A DNA stretch of 5,949 nt, from contig CAMWKN010000119.1 of NCBI GenBank assembly GCA_947174825.1, positions 1-5,949 of the forward strand, in the 5' to 3' direction. Both the position numbers and the translations under genes were made by a program. The stretch is from an uncultured Clostridium sp. (GTDB lineage: Bacteria; Bacillota_A; Clostridia; Lachnospirales; Lachnospiraceae). Below the pieces are notes generated by a model that saw only the letters and a list, made by a program, of their open reading frames with translations, ran no database searches and was not told the origin of the DNA. Positions 1 to 5,638 of this stretch are shown here, in pieces. Position 1 is the first letter of the stretch. The number at the start of each line of letters is the position of its first letter.

Positions 1-34
1 GTTGTTATCTTAAAATCAATACTTCAAGTATGCA

Positions 35-2254
35 TTATTTTACGGTAATCTTTATTTTCTTATAAACTCCGTTTTGTGCGTAAACATAGATGTCGCAGCT
101 TCCTTTTTTCTTTGCCTTCACAATTCCTTTGCCGTTTACACTGGCAATCTTAGTGTTGCTGGATTCGTATTTTATCTTACGGTGCTGGCGAATCTTTTTC
201 TTTTTGTCCTTCTTGATCTCGGAAGCCTTAATCTTAAAGGTCTTGGAGCGGGCCAGAGTTACTTTTGTTTTGTTCACCTTAACTGCTTTGGCAACACCAT
301 ACTTGCCTCCCGTTGTAGTAGCATGGACTGTCTTGGCAGCAGCAATGGTTACTGTGGTGCCGGCAATCTTCTTATATGCTATAACAAGATATTTATAATA
401 GGTACCCTTCTTTAATTTCTTCTGAGTGAATTTGCAGGTGCTGTTTTTCTTAATGGTTTTCAGCTTCTTATAGGAATTCTTGGCTCCACATTTATTGCCA
501 TAAACAATATAGCCATCTGCATTCTTAACTTTGCTCCATTTTATGGTAATAGCATTCTTCTTTAACTTGGTGGCTCTTGCCTTCAACAGACCGAAGGTGG
601 AGCCCTTTAAATCAGCGTCAGACTTGCTGCTCGTAATGCTTGCATCTGTAATCCGGAGCGTATCTTGAGAGACACCAAGTTTGGCTGCTTCATTAAGAAT
701 CTGTTTGGCGGTATCATTAGTAACCCCCAGGTTATCCATGACAGATTGCTCTGTCTGGGAAGCATTACCATTGCCAGAAGTAGATGAGCCCGGCTGGGAA
801 GTATCACCATTGCCGGAAGGAGATGGGCTTGGCTGGGAAGTATTACCATTGCCGGAAGGAGATGAGCCTGCCTGTGGAACTGTTACAGCGACATCAGCTC
901 CGGCCTTTGTGGTATCTGTTTCCTTCACACGAACATAGTAGGTGCCCGCCGGTAAACCAGTTACCTCGTTTCCGATGCAATCCTTTGCATCCGTAAAGGC
1001 TTTGTTGGTACTATATTCCATGGTGTTGTTTACTCCTACCATTTTGCCGTCACTGCCGCCGGCAGTAGTTGGTGAAACAGCGGTAATACCGGTTGGTGCA
1101 GCAGGCCCGTCTGCCTTGGAAACGGTTATGGTAAATACCTTTGTATAATTACCCTCCTGTGTGGTTGCCGTAATGCTGGCAGCCCCCTCCTTTTTTGCAG
1201 TAACTGTACCATTCTCATCAACGGATACAATAGAGTCATCCGTTGATGAGTATTTAATGGTTTGGTTGGATGCTGCCTCTGGTACAACCTTCACATTTAA
1301 ATCTACTGACTCGCCAATAACCATACTTAGTGTTGAAGATGTCGTACTGTCGATTCCAGTGACCTTTGTTGTTAATTTAACAACAGAACAAGTTTTATCC
1401 GAGTTGTTAGGACCAGTAGCATATTGTGATGGTAAAAACACTCCTGCTGATTCTACAAACTGAATGTCCGTGTTGTTATCTCCATCAGCAGCAATAGCAT
1501 TGTCATTCATATTAATATTTGGGGTTACAATGCCACTACGATGTCCGACACTTGGTCCTGTGGAATCGCCAATCAGAGTTCCTCCATTAAAATATATCAT
1601 CTCAGTAGCATGGACTCCTATTGATTGCCCCATGCCTCCTTCGATCAGATCAGGCCAAAAGCGATATGTTTTTCCTGTTAATGAACCACTATGTATGGTG
1701 ATTTTCTTAGCTGTGATGCCTTCATAGTTTCCGGTTGATGTAATGGATGCATCCTGTATCGTTAAGTTTTCGGCTACAAAGATACCATTTGTGCGGGCAG
1801 TGGCTTCCAGGCTGCCGGTGCCGGTGAAAGATAAGCTATCGTAGGCATAGATACCATAGCGGGCACCCCAGGGATATGGCATAGTGGTTCCGCTTTCATA
1901 TATGATTTGATTCTCCCCGATTACTTGTATTATGGCATCCCCTTTTACGACAATTGCAGCGCTATTATTCGCTGGAAATAAATAAAAATTGTTTAATATT
2001 AATTGATTGCCAGAGCAGGTGATGGTGTTGTCTGTATATTCCTCAGATGTGTCCGCCTCCCATTTGTCGGGCTCAAATTCCCCTGTCTCTTTATACAGTT
2101 TTCCAGTATTTGCATCAAAATAAATAAAGTATTCATCCTGTGGCGTGTTTTCCGCCGCTTTGGCAACTAGTCCTTGTGGCAAGGATGACAATAGAGAAAA
2201 CATCATTACTATTGTCAACAATCCTGCCAAATGTTTTTTCATTTTGTTCTTCAT
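35..2254 (-). CDS. Secreted multidomain surface protein: beta-helix carbohydrate-binding-like domain, two Ig-like (BIG2) domains, FN3-like domain
   Basis: Probably an exported protein of 739 residues acting at the cell surface. Seen: a signal peptide (Lys-rich start, hydrophobic core about 10-26, AKA|AE cleavage near 33/34). Residues about 40-290 contain short repeated beta-strand units resembling the Cthe_2159-type carbohydrate-binding beta-helix. A BIG2 Ig-like domain covers about 297-380, and a domain containing GLPAGTYYVRVKETDTT about 385-460. A Ser/Gly/Pro/Asn repeat linker is at 461-502, a short helical segment about 505-550, an FN3-like domain (ITIKWSKVKNADGYIVYGNK) about 560-650, and a second BIG2-like domain about 655-739. 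The last 185 residues hold 49 lysines and only five acidic residues. There is no LPxTG sorting signal, so retention might be by charge on wall polymers (inference). ATG 2254 is chosen over the in-frame GTG at 2272 because AAAGGAG at 2263-2269 sits 8 bases before it. Ligand unknown. Confidence 0.85.
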   Translation of the reverse strand: MKNKMKKHLAGLLTIVMMFSLLSSLPQGLVAKAAENTPQDEYFIYFDANTGKLYKETGEFEPDKWEADTSEEYTDNTITCSGNQLILNNFYLFPANNSAAIVVKGDAIIQVIGENQIIYESGTTMPYPWGARYGIYAYDSLSFTGTGSLEATARTNGIFVAENLTIQDASITSTGNYEGITAKKITIHSGSLTGKTYRFWPDLIEGGMGQSIGVHATEMIYFNGGTLIGDSTGPSVGHRSGIVTPNINMNDNAIAADGDNNTDIQFVESAGVFLPSQYATGPNNSDKTCSVVKLTTKVTGIDSTTSSTLSMVIGESVDLNVKVVPEAASNQTIKYSSTDDSIVSVDENGTVTAKKEGAASITATTQEGNYTKVFTITVSKADGPAAPTGITAVSPTTAGGSDGKMVGVNNTMEYSTNKAFTDAKDCIGNEVTGLPAGTYYVRVKETDTTKAGADVAVTVPQAGSSPSGNGNTSQPSPSPSGNGDTSQPGSSTSGNGNASQTEQSVMDNLGVTNDTAKQILNEAAKLGVSQDTLRITDASITSSKSDADLKGSTFGLLKARATKLKKNAITIKWSKVKNADGYIVYGNKCGAKNSYKKLKTIKKNSTCKFTQKKLKKGTYYKYLVIAYKKIAGTTVTIAAAKTVHATTTGGKYGVAKAVKVNKTKVTLARSKTFKIKASEIKKDKKKKIRQHRKIKYESSNTKIASVNGKGIVKAKKKGSCDIYVYAQNGVYKKIKITVK
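763..874 (-). repeat. 39-bp tandem repeat encoding a 13-residue linker repeat
   Basis: Three head-to-tail copies, at 763-801, 802-840 and 841-874 (the last incomplete), plus a matching partial unit just before 763. They encode SGNGNTSQP-like units (SGNGN, SGNGD, SGNGN followed by S/P/T-rich residues) between the Ig-like and FN3-like parts of the surface protein. The unit is a multiple of three, so copy number can change without a frameshift. It looks like a flexible spacer. Confidence 0.85.
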
Positions 2255-2312
2255 AGATAGGTCTCCTTTCACACTGAAATTTTGGGTTATTTACAATTAC
2301 TATGCTACTCTT

Positions 2313-2341
2313 ATTATAGTGTATTGTTATTGATTTTTCCA
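2313..2341 (-). promoter_or_regulatory. Predicted sigma-A promoter of the surface protein gene
   Basis: On the minus strand a perfect TATAAT (2313-2318) is preceded by exactly 17 bases and then TGGAAA (2336-2341), which matches four of six bases of the -35 consensus. Transcription would start near 2306, giving a leader of about 50 bases. The ribosome binding site AAAGGAG is at 2263-2269. No clear operator is visible. Confidence 0.6.
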
Positions 2342-2435
2342 CTATAATTAATATAAATTTTTATGAAAGAAATTTGTGACACATTGTTAATAACTGCCCC
2401 AAACTATTATGCTACAGTTGCATAAAAAAATTGTT

Positions 2436-2501
2436 ATCTTGTGGCGTGTTTTCTGCCGCTTTGGCAGCCAGCCCTTCTGGCAGGGATAATAGAGATAAAA
2501 C
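2436..2501 (-). pseudogene. Remnant of a paralogous surface protein gene (signal peptide region only)
   Basis: Read on the minus strand this gives VLSLLS followed by LPEGLAAKAAENTPQD, matching LPQGLVAKAAENTPQD at the signal-peptide cleavage region of the adjacent surface protein (14 of 16 residues; 41 of 48 bases). After the aspartate codon the similarity stops and the frame reads NNFFMQL then a stop at once. Upstream, the Lys-rich signal start and a start codon are not preserved. It is best read as what remains of a second, deleted copy of a gene of the same family. Five of the seven base differences are synonymous, suggesting the copy was once functional. Confidence 0.75.
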
Positions 2502-2504
2502 TAT

Positions 2505-2679
2505 ATGCGTTTAGGTACAAATATCAATTATTTGAATAAACAGAAAAAAATAACCTGGCAACAATTCGCAGAGAGAATGAATGTTACCAGGCAGATCGTT
2601 TCATGATGTAAATACTATTTATGGAACAGATGAAGACAGAAAAGCCAATTTTACCTTCATTTACGATGATCAAGTTTAA
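2505..2679 (+). pseudogene. Truncated XRE/Cro-CI-type helix-turn-helix regulator remnant
   Basis: From ATG 2505 the plus strand reads MRLGTNINYLNKQKKITWQQ followed by FAERMNVTRQIVS and a stop at 2604-2606. This matches the classic N-terminal HTH of XRE-family regulators (LG.NI..LRKQK.ITQ.QFAE...VTRQ.VS). The family normally continues with KWE and many more residues, so only the DNA-binding helices remain. One frame over, an open stretch from about 2596 to the stop at 2679 reads FHDVNTIYGTDE then RKANFTFIYDDQV, which could be the true C-terminus of the same gene joined by an internal deletion or frameshift. That second link is tentative. No convincing ribosome binding site precedes the ATG. 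It is the only plus-strand coding trace in the window. Confidence 0.6.
2541..2591 (-). terminator. Rho-independent terminator of the blaI-M56-membrane protein operon
   Basis: On the minus strand, CCTGGTAACA (2591-2582) pairs with TGTTGCCAGG (2563-2554) over ten pairs including one G-U. The loop is 18 bases and the stem is followed by TTATTTTTTTC (2553-2543). It lies about 90 bases past the stop of the membrane protein gene. The loop is longer than usual, but an inner TTC/GAA pairing could shorten it. The element sits wholly inside the XRE remnant. Confidence 0.65.
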
Positions 2680-2683
2680 TAAT

Positions 2684-3661
2684 TTATTTGGAATCCTTTC
2701 GATTCAACCACCTGAATATCAACGCAGTTATGCCTCCCGACATCAGGATAATAAGCAAATCGGCAGGAGCAAAAACGATTCCGGGTATGCTGTTAAAAAA
2801 GAACCCTTCACCAAGACGATACAGATGTCCGTGTAGCAGGATCATTTCACCGATATACATAAGCAGTGTCATCACGGAAGCAACCATCGACGGAATCCAA
2901 ATAGAAACATATTTCCGCTTATCCAAAAGAAATGAACCTACAAAGACTCCTACCGTTACACCCAGAAGAACAAAGAACAAAGTCATCAAACCAGCTGACA
3001 GAGGAGATACCCGAATACTCCCATCTCTCCAGAAAGCCGTAAAACAGGCCAGAATACAAAGTCCGAGAAAGGCAAGGGAACAAACGGACTGCAAAATCAA
3101 AGATTTAAGGCGTTTCTTCTTGCCGGTCCTTATCAATTGACCGAATCCATAGAAACAATTCAATATCGAAAGAATCAGAACGACAGAAATAATGTAAAAA
3201 TGCAGCTTAAATGCCGGATTATAGTTTCCCATCAAAATATCGACCGCTGTTTGTGTTTTATATGTCGTTACTGTCTCGCCCCATCCTTCTGGCGGTACAT
3301 AGCACATATACATTTGCCAGTCTTCAAGCTTTGTAACAGTTTCCTCCGTTGTTACAACAACCTTTTGTTCAAACAGTATCTCAAATATAAAGAAGACTCC
3401 CGTTGCCACAACCGAGCCACCAACTTGCGCAAACCGCTTGAATTGTTTCATGCATAAGGGCATTAAAAGAACACCGAGAAGAACAGCAAGGCAAATTGGG
3501 GTATACGGAATGATATATTTCGGATAGTTTTCTTTCATAACGGATCCGCGGGCAATCATATCGGTGATAACCCGCACCCCCATCCAAAGAGGATAATAGG
3601 AAGCGGCCAGAACACCAATGCAAGAAAACAAATAAAACCTGTTATAGTGTTTGTTTTTCAT
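2684..3661 (-). CDS. Eight-helix membrane protein of unknown family, third gene of a BlaI/M56 operon
   Basis: I do not recognise the family. The 325-residue protein shows eight hydrophobic segments at roughly 8-27, 50-70, 81-98, 154-175, 186-208, 219-245, 252-275 and 293-316. Positive clusters (MKQFKRF, RTGKKKRLK, DKRK, RWLNRKDSK) all fall on the same side, so both ends are cytoplasmic. This places a 55-residue loop (about 99-153, rich in Thr/Glu/Val and containing CYVPPEGWGETV) outside the cell. No catalytic motif is evident. ATG 3661 is chosen because AAAGGAG (3669-3675) sits 7 bases upstream; in-frame ATGs at 3685 and 3667 have no properly spaced site. The gap to the M56 gene is 16 bases, so co-transcription is very likely. 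It may be a sensor, partner or target of the protease, or the effector that the operon induces; these are inferences from position. Confidence 0.8.
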   Translation of the reverse strand: MKNKHYNRFYLFSCIGVLAASYYPLWMGVRVITDMIARGSVMKENYPKYIIPYTPICLAVLLGVLLMPLCMKQFKRFAQVGGSVVATGVFFIFEILFEQKVVVTTEETVTKLEDWQMYMCYVPPEGWGETVTTYKTQTAVDILMGNYNPAFKLHFYIISVVLILSILNCFYGFGQLIRTGKKKRLKSLILQSVCSLAFLGLCILACFTAFWRDGSIRVSPLSAGLMTLFFVLLGVTVGVFVGSFLLDKRKYVSIWIPSMVASVMTLLMYIGEMILLHGHLYRLGEGFFFNSIPGIVFAPADLLIILMSGGITALIFRWLNRKDSK

Positions 3662-3677
3662 ATGCATTCTCCTTTCG

Positions 3678-4589
3678 TCATGCATTTGTCAGCAACACAT
3701 AGAAAATTGCGACAATCAAAGAGAGAAATACTATCAATGAAAAAAATGTCATCTTTTTGAAAGACAATATATTTTCAATTCTTGTTCGGATTTTTGCGCC
3801 GCCAAAGGCAGAAGCAAAGATTGTCACGCTTTGTTCGCTTTCCAATAGCGATCGAGCATATTCTTTTACACGGTGATCGCCCAGCTTTACAAGCACACGC
3901 TCATCACAAGACAGTTCAAGATCTTCGAGGAACAGCTTTAAAAATACCCAGCAAAGCGGATTGAACCAATGTGCTGCCACAATGAGAAACGCAAGTATTC
4001 GCCATAGATTATCAGCTCGGCGAATATGCATTTTTTCGTGCAGTATAATCAGTTCGATATCCTTGTCCTTATAGGACATGGGCAAAATGATTCTGGGCTT
4101 TATCATGCCGTATACTGCAGGAGATATCAGCTTATCCGAGAGATAGATGTCGTCACGCAGATGCGCTGCGTCTCTCATTTCGTAAAGTGTTGTAAAATAA
4201 ATAAGCACCAGCGTAAGAAGAATCGCAAAAATCACTATGATCCATATAACAGAGGCAACGCCAAACACCTTTTCAAGTATGTTTACTTTATAGGTGATCG
4301 GGAAATAGCTATCTGCTGCCCCAACACTGTTCATCATGGAAAAGGTCATCTTTTCTGTTGGTTGATAAACAACGATTGTTTTCGTCGCAATTCGGGATAA
4401 CAGCGACATCAAGCTGTATGGACTATTTAATCCAAAAGGAATTGTCAGCCTTAAATAAGGTATCAACCAAAGAAACACCACAAGCCTTCTTGGAATCTTT
4501 TTTATCATTCTGACCAGCATAATAAGCACCCCGGTTACGGATGCCGTTATACTCATATTGAATACCCAATAGAATACTTCCTGTAGCAT
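3678..4589 (-). CDS. BlaR1-like M56-family membrane metalloprotease lacking the sensor domain
   Basis: Membrane-embedded zinc protease of the BlaR1/MecR1 type, which in known systems leads to cleavage of a BlaI-type repressor. Numbering here is from the in-frame GTG at 4598; subtract 3 for the preferred ATG. Seen: helices at about 8-31, 36-56 and 111-136, then the zinc motif HEKMH at 187-191 followed by RRADN. Next come AAHWFNPLCWVF (209-220) and EDLELSCDERVL (225-236), where E228 is the likely third ligand by family comparison. RTRIENIL (271-278) leads into a last helix at about 283-304. The protein ends there at about 303 residues, whereas BlaR1 proteins of about 600 residues carry an external penicillin-binding domain after this helix. 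ATG 4589 is preferred because AAAGGTG (4596-4602) is 6 bases upstream; GTG 4598 overlaps that site. Only 5 bases separate it from the repressor gene, suggesting translational coupling. Confidence 0.88.
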   Translation of the reverse strand: MLQEVFYWVFNMSITASVTGVLIMLVRMIKKIPRRLVVFLWLIPYLRLTIPFGLNSPYSLMSLLSRIATKTIVVYQPTEKMTFSMMNSVGAADSYFPITYKVNILEKVFGVASVIWIIVIFAILLTLVLIYFTTLYEMRDAAHLRDDIYLSDKLISPAVYGMIKPRIILPMSYKDKDIELIILHEKMHIRRADNLWRILAFLIVAAHWFNPLCWVFLKLFLEDLELSCDERVLVKLGDHRVKEYARSLLESEQSVTIFASAFGGAKIRTRIENILSFKKMTFFSLIVFLSLIVAIFYVLLTNA

Positions 4590-4594
4590 AGCTG

Positions 4595-4951
4595 TCACCT
4601 TTTATCAATCAACTTGTGCAGTTCACGGATCTCCTCCTCCGTTAAAGGCTCATCCTCAAGCAGCGCCGAAAACAAGGCTTTGCGAGATCCTCCAAAAATC
4701 TTCTTTATGAGAGAGGATACTTCAAGCTTTTGCATCTGACTTTGGGATACCAGAGGGGTGCAGATGAAACCTGGATCCTCACGTTGAATAAACCCTTTTG
4801 CTTCTAACTTTTTAATTACCGTATATGTCGTATTTTTATTCCATCCGATCTTCTCAGAAGCGATCAGACTGATGTCTTTTGCTGAAATCGGGCTTTTTTC
4901 CCATATGATTTCCATAACCTTTGCTTCGCTGTCAAAAAGTTTATCTTTCAT
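4595..4951 (-). CDS. blaI: BlaI/MecI-family transcriptional repressor
   Basis: Small (118-residue) dimeric winged-helix repressor. Family features: an N-terminal winged helix (about 5-65) with LFDSEAKVMEIIWEKSPISA, a recognition region NKNTTYTVIKKLEAKGFI (38-55), and a C-terminal dimerisation region containing FGGSRKALFSALLEDE and LTEEEIRELHKLID. In MecI/BlaI the activated protease cuts an Asn-Phe bond in this last region; the aligned bond here is near A96-L97, so that exact pair is not conserved. Start ATG 4951 has GGAGG (4959-4963) 7 bases upstream. It is the first gene of the operon, and two palindromes overlap its promoter, indicating self-repression. The symbol is by family; the inducing signal and target genes are unknown, since no beta-lactamase gene is present in the window. 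Confidence 0.92.
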   Translation of the reverse strand: MKDKLFDSEAKVMEIIWEKSPISAKDISLIASEKIGWNKNTTYTVIKKLEAKGFIQREDPGFICTPLVSQSQMQKLEVSSLIKKIFGGSRKALFSALLEDEPLTEEEIRELHKLIDKR

Positions 4952-4964
4952 AGTATATCCTCCG

Positions 4965-4984
4965 TAGACTATTACTATAGTCTA
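4965..4984. promoter_or_regulatory. Operator 1 (promoter-proximal to blaI start), predicted BlaI-family site
   Basis: Perfect inverted repeat with 8-base arms, TAGACTAT and ATAGTCTA, around a 4-base centre (TACT on the plus strand). It spans the expected transcription start and ends just before the repressor's ribosome binding site. The GACTA...TAGTC half-sites and their 16-bp spacing resemble the GACTACA-NN-TGTAGTC type sites known for BlaI/MecI relatives. Confidence 0.8.
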
Positions 4985-5002
4985 GACTATCACAATAGTC
5001 TA
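4983..5002. promoter_or_regulatory. Operator 2 (overlapping the -10 region), predicted BlaI-family site
   Basis: Second perfect repeat with the same arms, TAGACTAT and ATAGTCTA, and a different centre (CACA on the plus strand). It shares two bases with operator 1, so centres are 18 bp apart. It covers the -10 element and most of the spacer. Arms are identical between the sites while the centres differ, which points to selection on the half-sites. Confidence 0.8.
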
Positions 5003-5012
5003 ATTCTGTCAA
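4984..5012 (-). promoter_or_regulatory. Promoter of the blaI-M56-membrane protein operon
   Basis: On the minus strand a consensus -35 TTGACA (5007-5012) is followed by a 17-base spacer and a -10 TAGTCT (4984-4989). The -10 is preceded by TG one base upstream (extended -10), which would offset its imperfect match. The start point would fall near 4977, inside operator 1, so bound repressor should block the polymerase. Confidence 0.75.
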
Positions 5013-5020
5013 TATGTTTT

Positions 5021-5059
5021 AGAAAAAAGAAAAGACGATAGAGATTGTTCCCTACCGCC
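5021..5059 (-). terminator. Rho-independent terminator after the acetyltransferase gene
   Basis: On the minus strand GGCGGTAGGGA (5059-5049) pairs with TCTCTATCGTC (5044-5034) through a 4-base ACAA loop. All eleven positions pair, with three G-U pairs. A T-rich tail (TTTTCTTTTTTCT, 5033-5021) follows. It begins 16 bases after the acetyltransferase stop and ends 8 bases before the -35 element of the blaI promoter, insulating the two units. Confidence 0.85.
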
Positions 5060-5075
5060 TTGCTTTAACTAAATT

Positions 5076-5609
5076 TCAATGCCAATCCTTCCTACTCATG
5101 CAGGTAACATGTTCCGTCCGAATATCATCCATCAACTTCCAATAAATATCCTTGTTTGTATGATGATAAGTAAATCCGCATTTCTCCTGCACACGCTTGG
5201 ATTTGGTATTCCCCTCAAAATATCCACACCAAATTTTTACCAGCTGTAAATCCTCAAATCCATGGCGAAGCAATTCGTTCACTGCCTCAGGAATAAGTCC
5301 CTGTCCCCAATACGGTACTCCGATCCAGTAACCAATTTCTCCCTCCGTATCCGACAAATTTAGATTACTGGCATCTCCCAGCATCAAGCCAATACTGCCA
5401 ATCGCTATCCCATCTTCCTTTAAGCACACAGCATATGTTTCCTCTGCAGACAAAACGTCTCTGATAATCTCCCTGCTATTCTCCACACTGGTGTGGACTG
5501 GCCATCCGGCAATCGGTCCCACTTCTGGGTCTTTCGCATATTCATATAAACTTTCCGCATCCGATTCCTTCCATGGACGTAGAAGCAGTCTCTCTGTTGT
5601 TAATTCCAT
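5076..5609 (-). CDS. GNAT-family N-acetyltransferase, RimJ/RimL type
   Basis: Predicted cytoplasmic enzyme transferring an acetyl group from acetyl-CoA to an amine; the acceptor (protein N-terminus or small molecule) cannot be told from sequence. The 177 residues match the usual length. Seen: the family opening [20 protein letters not shown] (5-24), the central strand and acetyl-CoA loop [20 protein letters not shown] (91-110), and the C-terminal [13 protein letters not shown] (134-146) typical of RimJ/RimL-like proteins. AAAGGAG (5616-5622) lies 6 bases before ATG 5609. It follows the DNA repair gene by 29 bases with no terminator between, so the two are probably co-transcribed. The name RimJ or RimL itself is not justified. 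Confidence 0.9.
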   Translation of the reverse strand: MELTTERLLLRPWKESDAESLYEYAKDPEVGPIAGWPVHTSVENSREIIRDVLSAEETYAVCLKEDGIAIGSIGLMLGDASNLNLSDTEGEIGYWIGVPYWGQGLIPEAVNELLRHGFEDLQLVKIWCGYFEGNTKSKRVQEKCGFTYHHTNKDIYWKLMDDIRTEHVTCMSRKDWH

Positions 5610-5638
5610 AATTTTCTCCTTTATTTTACTCTCGTTAA

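Larger units (their letters stand above)
2255..2683. other. 429-base region without an intact gene
   Basis: AT-rich stretch between the surface protein gene and the membrane protein gene. It holds, from left to right, the surface gene's ribosome binding site and promoter, about 95 bases (2342-2435) with no recognisable gene, a paralog fragment on the minus strand, an XRE-type regulator remnant on the plus strand, and a hairpin terminator inside that remnant. It looks like a site of past gene loss. Confidence 0.7.

Noticed and set aside
5..34. Possible terminator after the surface protein gene (ATACTT/AAGTAT dyad followed by TTTT on the minus strand)
   Set aside because: The stem is only about five pairs of AT-rich sequence once a minimal loop is allowed, and the T run is four bases. 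The real terminator may lie beyond the window.
74..415. Long open frames on the plus strand inside the surface protein gene
   Set aside because: They are antisense shadows of a strongly supported minus-strand gene, with no ribosome binding sites and low-complexity hydrophobic translations produced by Lys-rich codons read in reverse.
763..874. CRISPR array
   Set aside because: The repeats are directly adjacent with no unique spacers and lie in frame within a coding sequence.
2621..2836. 71-residue plus-strand open frame starting MEQMKTEKPI
   Set aside because: It runs well into the 3' end of the convergent membrane protein gene, has no convincing ribosome binding site, and resembles nothing I know.
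2688..3140. 150-residue plus-strand open frame opposite the membrane protein gene
   Set aside because: Its complement is a coherent eight-helix protein obeying the positive-inside rule, with a good start site; the plus-strand translation has no domain character.
4026..4400. 124-residue plus-strand open frame opposite the M56 protease gene
   Set aside because: It is antisense to the zinc-site region, which is unmistakable in the minus-strand frame.
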